Shown here: piece by piece, positions 57,570 through 64,000 of the stretch
Numbering within the stretch: the first letter of the stretch is position 1
Layout: every line of letters starts with the position of its first letter
Assembly: GCF_026340655.1 (NCBI RefSeq)
Contig: NZ_JAPEOZ010000001.1
Span: forward strand, 4,030,001 to 4,094,000
From: Streptomyces sp. NBC_01275
GTDB lineage: Bacteria > Actinomycetota > Actinomycetes > Streptomycetales > Streptomycetaceae
DNA: 64,000 nt
Direction: 5' to 3'
Notes under the pieces: generated by a model
The model's input: only the letters and a program-made list of their open reading frames with translations
What the model was told of the DNA's origin: nothing
Databases searched by the model: none
Translations under genes and position numbers: made by a program

Positions 57570-58487
57570 TCATCCCGCGTCAGCATGGTTCCTCCGTTCC
57601 GCGCGCCGGCCGGCGATCAGTGCCGGGTCCGCCCGCATCTCCTCGTACCAGTGCCGCCACTTCGCCACGTCGTCGGCGAGGCCCGCGGCGGCGATCGCCG
57701 TCTCCTCCCGCTCCCAGCTGACCTCGCCCCGGGGCTGGATGCCGCTGCTGCCCAGGACCTTGCGGTAGAACGGGTCGTCCTCCTTGCGGACGTCGCTCAT
57801 CAGCGCACCCACCTCGGGCGAGACCAGTTGCAGGCCCGGACGAGGGGACCAGTTCTCCAGTCCCCCGACCGACGGCAGTCCGACCGCCGCCGTCAGGGCG
57901 GCCGTGACACCGGCCGGGTCGGCCCGCAGGTCGTCGGAGTCGACCAGCACGTACGGGATGTCCCGCGCCCGGCACAGCTCCACCTGCTCGCGCAGCGACT
58001 GCCATCCGCTCTCGAAGGGCGGGAAGGTCTGCGCGCCGTTGAGCTCCCGCACGATGCGCAGCCGGGAGGTGGTCGACAGCCGGGGGTCGCAGATCACGAA
58101 GATCGGCGGAGCAGTGGCGAGCCCGACGAGCTGCGCGAACTGGGTCTCGCTGAGCTGGAAGCTCATCTCCTTCATCAGCAGGCCGCCGCCCCGCTCCACG
58201 TCGGCCAGCGCGACCCGCTTGCCCGACGCGACCTCCATGGGGTTGGACAGAATGCCTTCGACGACTTCCGGGCCCTGGTCACCCCAGTAGCACGCCTCGA
58301 AAGGCTCGTGGCAGTGGTGCGTCACCGACGGGTGCTGCCACAACAGTCGCGCCACGGCGGTCGACCCGGTACGTGGTGGCGATATCAGCGCCAACCGGTT
58401 CTCGTACACCTGGGTCAACACAGTTTCCAATTCCACTGTCTCCTCCTGCTGACTCAGCTCGGCAACGGCCGAAGCCATGGATTTCAT
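57570..58487 (-). CDS. PAPS-dependent sulfotransferase
   Basis: The 305-residue protein has a 5'-phosphosulfate loop at ALISPPRTGSTAVARLLWQHP (near residue 35) and a 3'-phosphate segment in FVICDPRLSTTSRLRIVRELN (near residue 130). HHCHEPFEACYWGD may hold the catalytic base. With cysC, cysD and cysN in the same cluster, it should transfer sulfonate from PAPS to the peptide or a building block. ATG 58487 is used; an ATG three codons later and longer upstream frames are alternatives. It is 18 bp upstream of the N-hydroxylase gene and in the same operon. Confidence 0.82.
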   Translation of the reverse strand: MKSMASAVAELSQQEETVELETVLTQVYENRLALISPPRTGSTAVARLLWQHPSVTHHCHEPFEACYWGDQGPEVVEGILSNPMEVASGKRVALADVERGGGLLMKEMSFQLSETQFAQLVGLATAPPIFVICDPRLSTTSRLRIVRELNGAQTFPPFESGWQSLREQVELCRARDIPYVLVDSDDLRADPAGVTAALTAAVGLPSVGGLENWSPRPGLQLVSPEVGALMSDVRKEDDPFYRKVLGSSGIQPRGEVSWEREETAIAAAGLADDVAKWRHWYEEMRADPALIAGRRAERRNHADAG

Positions 58488-58506
58488 CGGAGGTTTCACA
58501 GGACTC

Positions 58507-59805
58507 TCACCGCGCCTGCAGCGCCTGGTCGAGATCCTCGATGACATCGTCCAGATGCTCGATTCCGATGCTCAGCCTGATCATGTCCGCCGGCACCGGA
58601 ACCCGGTCGGGATCGGCGTCCGCGGCCTGCTTGTGCGTGGTGGCCCCGGGAATCGTGGCCGTGCTCTTGACCTGGCCGAGGTTGTTCGCCCGCCAGACGA
58701 GCCTGAGGCGGTCCATCACCTCGTGCGCGGCCCGGACACCGCCGGCCGGGCGGAAGCAGAGAAGGAAACCGAACCGGTTCTCCGCCTCTCCCCCGTCCCG
58801 TTCGCTGTCGACCAGCCGCATGTCCCGCGCGGCGATGCGGTGGGACCGGTGGCTCTCCAGTCCCGGATAGAAGACCTCGACGACGCCGGCGTGCTCCGCG
58901 AGGTACCGGGCCACCCCGTGCGCGGTGCGGGACATGGCGTCCACCCGGCCGCGCAGTTCCCGGATGTCCGCAAGGATCGTCCACGCGTTGAACGGGCTGA
59001 TGACCGCGCCCATGTCCCGCAGCGGACCACGGCGCAGCCAGCCGGCGTAGTCGGCCGACAGCTGCGCAGGCTGCCCGCGCAGCCCCAGGTCGTGTCGGGC
59101 GATCACCGCTCCGCCCATGCTCCGGCCGCTGGCGCCGGCCGCCTTGGTGAGCGAGTGCACCACCACGTCCGCGCCGAGGGCCAGCGGGCGCAGCAGCGCG
59201 GGCGTCGCGAGGGTCGCGTCGACGATGAGCGGGATGCGCGCCTGCCGGGCCAGCGCCGCCAGCGCCGGGATGTCCACGAGCTGCACCGTCGGGTTCGACG
59301 GGACCTCCGCGTAGAGGAACCGGGTCTCGCCGTCGACCAGGCGGGCCCAGTCCTCGACCGACAGCGGGTCGCCGACCCAGCGCACGTCGACGTCCCGTTC
59401 CTCCCCGTACCGCTTGTCGAAGACCATCGTGGTGGAGCCGTAACACTGCGGCGACGCCACGATGTTGGGCTTGGGCCCGGCGGCGGCGGACAGCAGCGGC
59501 GTCGTGGCCAGGGTGATCGCGCCCATCCCGGTCGCGGTGAGGGCGGCGCTCACCTCCGCGTCGACCTGGTATCCCTCCAGCGCGGCCACGGTCTGCTCCA
59601 GGAGGCGGACCGTCGGGTTGCCCCGACGCGAGTACACCCAGCCGTCGCCGTCCTCCGCGGTGGCGGCGAGCATGGCGTCCATCGACGGGAAGCTCTGCGC
59701 TGTCGCCAGATGGGCGGGCTCGCTCAGCGAACCGAGGTGACGGGCCGACTCCGCATGGTCGTAGGACCCGCTGACGGCCAGGGTCGTGAATCGGGCGTCC
59801 GTCAC
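58507..59805 (-). CDS. Cys/Met-metabolism PLP enzyme (cystathionine gamma-synthase family)
   Basis: The 432-residue protein has the family features VYSRRGNPTVRLLEQTVAALEGY near residue 57, TRFLYAEVPSNPTVQLVDIPALAALARQARIPLIVDATLATPALLRPLALGADVVVHSLTK with the PLP lysine near residue 220, and a C-terminal MIRLSIGIEHLDDVIEDLDQAL. Members do gamma-replacement or gamma-elimination on homoserine esters or split Met/Cys derivatives. In some natural-product pathways they build unusual amino acids by gamma-substitution. It may make the second residue of the peptide. It starts the leftward run toward the NRPS, 190 bp after the DUF885 gene. Confidence 0.87.
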   Translation of the reverse strand: MTDARFTTLAVSGSYDHAESARHLGSLSEPAHLATAQSFPSMDAMLAATAEDGDGWVYSRRGNPTVRLLEQTVAALEGYQVDAEVSAALTATGMGAITLATTPLLSAAAGPKPNIVASPQCYGSTTMVFDKRYGEERDVDVRWVGDPLSVEDWARLVDGETRFLYAEVPSNPTVQLVDIPALAALARQARIPLIVDATLATPALLRPLALGADVVVHSLTKAAGASGRSMGGAVIARHDLGLRGQPAQLSADYAGWLRRGPLRDMGAVISPFNAWTILADIRELRGRVDAMSRTAHGVARYLAEHAGVVEVFYPGLESHRSHRIAARDMRLVDSERDGGEAENRFGFLLCFRPAGGVRAAHEVMDRLRLVWRANNLGQVKSTATIPGATTHKQAADADPDRVPVPADMIRLSIGIEHLDDVIEDLDQALQAR

Positions 59806-59995
59806 CGCAGCGACCTGCCTTCCGCCTCCGTCGGCCCGTTGCTCACGACTGCTTCCTTTCCGTCCCGGCGATGCCGTGGACTGATGGTCTGCGGGGCGGC
59901 GGACGGCACGAGGGCGGGTTCGCCCTTCACCATGGGCCGCTTCGTGCCGGGGTGTCTTCGGCCGCCGAACGCGCCGCGGCCGGCGGGCCGGACGG

Positions 59996-61726
59996 CTAGA
60001 GCCGGGCCAGTTCGTCCTGGAGGTCGTCGAGACCGAGTGGGCCGAGCGACAACGCGGCCGTGTGCCAGGACTTCAGGTCCAGCCGCTCGCCGCGGGCGGC
60101 GTGCGCCGCCCCGGCCGCGGCCCGGCCGTCCAGCCAGGCCCGCTCCCCCAGCTTGTAGGAGATCGCCTGACCGGGCAGGCCGAGATACCGTCCTATCTCA
60201 CTGTCCACGAACTCGGCCGACTGCCCGCTGTGGAAGGCGAGGAACTCCTTCGCGAGCTCGGGAGTCCAGGTCCGCCCCGCGCCGACCGGGGCGTCGCGCG
60301 GGATGTCGAGGGCCAGGTGCACTCCGGTGTCGATCAGGACCCGCACGGCGCGCAGCATCTGCCAGTCGAGGAAGCCGAGGCGCTCGCCGGGGGTGCGCAG
60401 GTAGCCGAGCTCGTCCATCAGCCGCTCCGCGTACATCGCCCAGCCCTCGGTGCAGGCGTCGATGCCGCCGAGAGTGGCCTGGTACGTCGACAGCCGGTCG
60501 CTGAGGTGCCTCCACTGGGCGAGTTGCAGATGGTGGCCCGGCACGCCCTCGTGATACCAGACGCTGCGCAGGCTCCACAGGGGGAACCGGGTGCGTCCCT
60601 GGGTCGGCAGCCAGGTCCGGCCGGGGCGCGAGAAGTCCACGCTCGGCGGGGTGTAGTACGCCGCCGAGCCACTGCCCGCCGGCGCGATCGCGGATTCCAC
60701 CACCCGCACCGGCGGCGCGAGTTCGAAGTACGTGCCGTCGAGGTCGTCGAGCGCTTCGTCCATCCAGCCCTGCAGCCGCAGCCGGACCTCTTCCACTCCG
60801 TCCACCGCCTCGCCGTGCCGGTCGAGGTGGTGCATCGCCTGGCGTGCCGTGGCTCCGGGCAGCACGGACTCCGCCTCGGCGCGCATCTCGGCCCGGATCC
60901 TGCGGTACTCCTCCCAGGCCCACGCATGGGTCTCCTGCAGGTCGAGTTCGGCGCCCGTCCAGAACCGGGCCCAGGTGCGGTACCGGTCGGCGCCCACGCC
61001 GTCGGGCCGGCCCTCGACCCTGGGGAGATAGTCGGCGCGCAACCAGTCCCGCAGCTCGGCCAGCGCCGCGACGGCCAGGCCCGCCGACGCGTCCAGTTCG
61101 GACCGCAGCGACGGCGGCACGTCGGCGTCCGCGCAGAAGCCGGCGTGCCAGCCCCGGCCGTCGCCGTCGCGGATCCACGCGTCGAGCTGGTCGGCGACGA
61201 CGCGGACCTGTCTCGGCGCCGCGGCGAAGCGGTCCTTCTCCAGCGCTCCGGTCAGGGAGTCCCGGAAGCCGTCGACCGTCCGCGACACACGGCTCATCCG
61301 CCGCGCGGCCGCTGCCCAGTCGTCCGCGTCGCCCGTCGGCATCAACTGGAAGATGTCCTGGACGCGTTGCTGCAGGCCGTAGACGTTGACGACCTCACGC
61401 AGGTACTCGTCGTCGGCGCTGACGGCCAGGTCGGCCTGAAGGCGCTCGCGCAGCAGCCGCCCGCACCGTCGCTCCTCGGCGGTCAGGGGGCCCGCCGCGG
61501 CCTGCTCGGCCCTGTCCAGGTCGAGGAGGGTGGCGCGGGACAGGTCGTCCAGCCGGGCGCGGCCTTCCGGCGACAGGTCGGGCATCTCGTCCTGCCCCAC
61601 CGGCACACCCAGGTAGGTGGCGATGCCCGGGTCCACCCGGGCGAGCCCTGTGACATAGGCGTCAGCCACATCCCGCACCGCGCGGGAGTCGGCAGATATG
61701 TCGTCGCCCACCTGTCTCCACCTCAT
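59996..61726 (-). CDS. DUF885 family metallopeptidase-like protein
   Basis: The 576-residue protein is largely helical. It has the zinc-type motif in VWYHEGVPGHHLQLAQW (HEGxPGHH, near residue 393) and GWAMYAERLMDELGYL downstream, as in DUF885 gluzincin-like proteins. Members are thought to be carboxypeptidase- or oligopeptidase-like, but the biochemistry is poorly known. Within this cluster it could trim a protected precursor, recycle aborted peptides or give self-protection. ATG 61726 is preceded by CAGT repeats. The 59806-59995 gap downstream has no clear gene. Confidence 0.85.
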   Translation of the reverse strand: MRWRQVGDDISADSRAVRDVADAYVTGLARVDPGIATYLGVPVGQDEMPDLSPEGRARLDDLSRATLLDLDRAEQAAAGPLTAEERRCGRLLRERLQADLAVSADDEYLREVVNVYGLQQRVQDIFQLMPTGDADDWAAAARRMSRVSRTVDGFRDSLTGALEKDRFAAAPRQVRVVADQLDAWIRDGDGRGWHAGFCADADVPPSLRSELDASAGLAVAALAELRDWLRADYLPRVEGRPDGVGADRYRTWARFWTGAELDLQETHAWAWEEYRRIRAEMRAEAESVLPGATARQAMHHLDRHGEAVDGVEEVRLRLQGWMDEALDDLDGTYFELAPPVRVVESAIAPAGSGSAAYYTPPSVDFSRPGRTWLPTQGRTRFPLWSLRSVWYHEGVPGHHLQLAQWRHLSDRLSTYQATLGGIDACTEGWAMYAERLMDELGYLRTPGERLGFLDWQMLRAVRVLIDTGVHLALDIPRDAPVGAGRTWTPELAKEFLAFHSGQSAEFVDSEIGRYLGLPGQAISYKLGERAWLDGRAAAGAAHAARGERLDLKSWHTAALSLGPLGLDDLQDELARL

Positions 61727-62072
61727 CTTGTGTCGTCAGTCAGTTAGTCAGTCAGTCAGTAATCAGAAACAGTCAGTCAGTCAGTCAGTCACTGGCTCTG
61801 TCCGGGGGCACGGCGTTACGCCATGGACCACGCAGCGGACTCTGGAACGCGGTGCACCGCACCGCCGAGGAACAGATCATGGCGCGACGCGATGGGCCGG
61901 TCAATCAAGGCCGATTGAACGCCGATCGGGCAGAACGCGGCGGTACGGCCACGCCGGTTCGGCGACGCGGCGACGGCGCCGGACGCCTTCAGCCGAAGCG
62001 TCGACCGCAGGCGCCGGCGCCGACCGGGAACGGGAGGGAACGGGAACGGGAGGGAACGGGAACGTGGAGCCG
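61727..62072. other. Non-coding gap with CAGT and CGGGAA repeats
   Basis: A CAGT microsatellite covers about 61735-61795, and CGGGAACGGGAGGGAA-type repeats cover about 62024-62064. No frame between them looks like a real gene. It separates the cyclodeaminase-family gene from the DUF885 gene. Confidence 0.6.
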
Positions 62073-63095
62073 TCAGCGGGCCAGGAGCACTCCGGCGTCC
62101 TCGTCGCGGGCGAGGGAGTGGACGCGGGTCGCGAGGGCCACGTCGTGGACGCCCATGCCGAACGGGTTGATCACCGTCCGGTCGGCGAGGGTGATCGGGC
62201 GCGCGTAGGCCCCGGACAGGAGCGTGGCGAGGTCCGCGTCCACCTGGCGGGCTCCCGGGGCCTCGACGCCCGGGCCGGTGGCGCGGCCGGACCGGGCCAG
62301 GCGGCCCAGGAGCCGGGTGTCGTCCTCGCTGACCAGGCGCCAGTCGTCGACGAACAGGTGCTCGACGCCCAGGAGCACGTCCTCGGCGGCGTCGTCCAGG
62401 GACACGTTGAGGAAGACGGAACCCTCCGGCAGCCAGGCCAGGGGCACGTACGAGGTCGTGGTCGTCGTGGTGGCCAAGGAGACCGGGGCCGAGCGGACCG
62501 CTGATTCGGGGTCGGCGGCGATCTCGACGTCGATCTCCGGCAGCGATGCGCGCAGCTCGTCGGCGAAGGCCTGGCGCCGGGACGGCGACAGGTCGTAGGC
62601 GATCACCGACTTCACCGCGCCCTGGGCCGCCAGCAACCCCAGGTGCGTACGCGCCTGGACACCGCACCCCAGCAGGGCCACCCGGTCCACCGTGGGCAGA
62701 GGGCGGACCGCGCGCAACGCCGCCACGGAGACGGCCGCGGTGCGCAGGGCGCTGATGTACGCGCCCTCCATGATGCAGACCGGCTCGGCCGTCTCCCTGT
62801 CGTACAGGAGGATCAGGCCGGCGGCACGGGGCAGGCCGCGATCCGGGTTGCCCAGACTGGCGTTGATGATCTTGCATCCGTACGCGCCCTCGTGCCAGGC
62901 GGGCAGGACGAGGCTGCGGGCCGCGGCTCCGTCCGGGGCGGTCCAGCGCAACGCCGCCTCGGTCGCCACTCCGGAGAGGTTCGCACGAACGGCGAGGAAG
63001 GCCTCGGTGACCGCCTCGAGCGGGTCGATCCGCGCGCACAACGACGCGACGGTCGCACCGTCGAGGTACCGCAGCGGCCTGGAGGAGGCTTGCAT
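62073..63095 (-). CDS. Ornithine cyclodeaminase / SbnB-like dehydrogenase family protein
   Basis: The 340-residue protein has RTAAVSVAALRAVRPLPTVDRVALLGCGVQARTHLGLLAAQG (NAD motif near residue 140), preceded by AYGCKIINASLGNPDRGLPRAAGLILLYDRETAEPVCIMEGAYISALRT. A conserved NPFGMGVHDVALATRV lies near the end. Family members include ornithine cyclodeaminase (Orn to Pro), alanine dehydrogenase and SbnB (release of 2,3-diaminopropionate). The fold cannot tell which. An SbnA-type partner is not in the window. ATG 63095 has AGGAAGC upstream. Divergent from the thioesterase. Confidence 0.87.
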   Translation of the reverse strand: MQASSRPLRYLDGATVASLCARIDPLEAVTEAFLAVRANLSGVATEAALRWTAPDGAAARSLVLPAWHEGAYGCKIINASLGNPDRGLPRAAGLILLYDRETAEPVCIMEGAYISALRTAAVSVAALRAVRPLPTVDRVALLGCGVQARTHLGLLAAQGAVKSVIAYDLSPSRRQAFADELRASLPEIDVEIAADPESAVRSAPVSLATTTTTTSYVPLAWLPEGSVFLNVSLDDAAEDVLLGVEHLFVDDWRLVSEDDTRLLGRLARSGRATGPGVEAPGARQVDADLATLLSGAYARPITLADRTVINPFGMGVHDVALATRVHSLARDEDAGVLLAR

Positions 63096-63149
63096 TGCTG
63101 CTTCCTTTCTCGTTACGGAACAAGGGAGATAGGGACATCCGGACAGTCC

Positions 63150-63239
63150 GAACTCGGAACTCGGAACTCCGAACTCCGAACTCCGAACTCCGAAATCGGA
63201 ACAAGGGACGTCGGAACTCGGAACTCGGAACAAGGGACG
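63150..63239. repeat. 7-bp tandem repeats (GAACTCG/GAACTCC) in a divergent promoter region
   Basis: Two blocks of 7-bp units are each followed by GAACAAGGGACGT. They lie between the cyclodeaminase-family gene and the thioesterase, where both promoters must be. Confidence 0.9.
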
Positions 63240-63297
63240 TCTGACAAAGGAATGGCGACCTTGAAGCGCTCAGACGGCCTCCTCTACGGTCGCCCGC

Positions 63298-64000
63298 ATG
63301 AACTCTCCGGAATCTCGTCCCAAGAAGCCGCCGCGCTGGCTCCTGCGCCGCCCGGATCCCGACGCACCGGCCCGCCTCTTCCTTTTCCCCTACTCGGGGT
63401 GCGGCGCCTCGATGTACCAGGCGTGGCCGCGCCGCATCGGTGCGGTCGACGTCTGCCTGATCCAGCCGCCCGCCCGGCAGAACCGGATCGCCGAACCGCA
63501 CTACGGGACCTACGAGAACATGGCGCGGGACCTCGTCGAGTACCTGCGGCCGCACCTGGACCGGCCCTTCGCGTTCTTCGGGCACTGCGGCGGAGCGCTC
63601 CCCGGCGTCGAGGTGACCCGGCAACTCGCCGCGGCCGGGCTCCCGTTACCCGAGAGGGTCTTCGTCTCGGCGCAGGTGGCGCCGCACGACGGGCCGTACG
63701 GGCGGCTGCTCGAACTGGACCGGAACGGGCTGCGCGCCGAACTCGGACACATCATCGCCAACCTCGGCGGCGAGCCGAGCGGACCGCTCATCGAGATGGG
63801 CCTCCAGGTCCTCGTCAACGACCTCGAGGCGAACAAGCGGTACTCCCCCGGCCGTGTCGCCCTTCCCTCGGGCATCACCGCGATCGGCTGGTCCGAGGAC
63901 GTCGAGATCCCCACGAAGCTCATGGGCGGCTGGCAGGACACCTCGGCCGACAGCCGGCTCGTCGAGCTGAAGGGCGACCACTTCGCGTTCCTCTCCGCGC
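63298..64000 (+). CDS. Type II thioesterase with Cys nucleophile (3' end beyond window)
   Basis: The frame is open to the right edge, 234 codons. It matches GrsT/RifR-type thioesterases: RLFLFPYSGCGASMYQAW near residue 29, FAFFGHCGGALPGVEVTRQLA near residue 94, GWSEDVEIPTKLMGGWQD and KGDHFAFLS with the catalytic His. The usual GHSxG is GHCGG, so the nucleophile is Cys near residue 97. Such proteins normally clear blocked carrier domains. As no thioesterase domain is on either NRPS, this one could also release the product. No clear ribosome site precedes ATG 63298. Confidence 0.88.
   Translation, partial: MNSPESRPKKPPRWLLRRPDPDAPARLFLFPYSGCGASMYQAWPRRIGAVDVCLIQPPARQNRIAEPHYGTYENMARDLVEYLRPHLDRPFAFFGHCGGALPGVEVTRQLAAAGLPLPERVFVSAQVAPHDGPYGRLLELDRNGLRAELGHIIANLGGEPSGPLIEMGLQVLVNDLEANKRYSPGRVALPSGITAIGWSEDVEIPTKLMGGWQDTSADSRLVELKGDHFAFLSA

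Noticed and set aside
61879..62208. Possible small gene in the gap before the cyclodeaminase-family gene
   Set aside because: The translated frame is low-complexity Arg/Gly/Glu from CGGGAA repeats and shows no protein-like pattern.

Overview
The window is high-GC actinobacterial DNA with Streptomyces character: strong third-position GC bias, many GTG starts, and recognisable Streptomyces genes such as hrdD (group 2 sigma factor), sepX, a DUF6227-type protein and a Dpg pathway. No rRNA, tRNA, insertion sequence or CRISPR array is visible.

Region 1 (1-21393) is chromosomal core. A leftward block holds sepX (cut by the left edge), a rimJ-like acetyltransferase, mog, moaC, the gephyrin-like glp/moeA and galU. 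Divergent from it is 5-formyltetrahydrofolate cyclo-ligase. Next come a penicillin-acylase-family Ntn hydrolase, a cation/proton antiporter, an MFS pump, a CIRCE-preceded FmdB zinc-ribbon protein (Ruc/Rv0991c-like), an MTA-phosphorylase-family enzyme, a CpaB-like protein, mscL, an LtrA protein, a P1 peptidase, a frameshifted CPT-family kinase and an L,D-transpeptidase. sepX, rimJ, glp, galU, cyclo-ligase, FmdB and mscL repeat a gene neighbourhood also known from mycobacteria (Rv0985c-Rv0996).

Region 2 (21394-38719) is a metabolic and regulatory stretch. It has a fructose PTS operon (fruR-fruK-fruA, leftward) behind a perfect inverted repeat, three regulator/MFS or regulator/enzyme pairs (WYL/MFS, MarR/DOPA-dioxygenase, TetR/MFS), another TetR gene, hrdD with an ECF-like promoter and a minus-strand terminator, a PAT-type acetyltransferase, a secreted M6 metalloprotease and a double IclR protein. 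Short tandem repeats sit in many intergenic gaps.

Region 3 (about 38800 to beyond 64000) is a biosynthetic gene cluster that I cannot assign to a known product. It has a StrR-type regulator preceded by a 59-residue small membrane-like ORF, a LuxR-type regulator, a one-module A-T-C NRPS, and a rightward operon with an HpgT-like aminotransferase and dpgA-dpgB-dpgC (3,5-dihydroxyphenylglycine supply) followed by cysC-cysD-cysN (PAPS supply). A StrR-type operator (GTTCG-N19-CGAAC) precedes the aminotransferase. A leftward arm has a Cys/Met-type PLP enzyme, a sulfotransferase, an ornithine/lysine N-hydroxylase, a 53-residue coupled small ORF, an A-T NRPS and a TOPRIM protein. A DUF885 metallopeptidase, an ornithine-cyclodeaminase/SbnB-like dehydrogenase and a stand-alone thioesterase with Cys in place of the usual Ser complete the visible part.

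Read together, the cluster suggests a very short peptide, possibly a Dpg-containing dipeptide with an N-hydroxylated basic residue, that is sulfonated with dedicated PAPS. The product is inference. Three places (18189-18718, 17883-18022 and upstream of dpgA) look as if a single base is missing, so either recent decay or sequencing indels should be considered.
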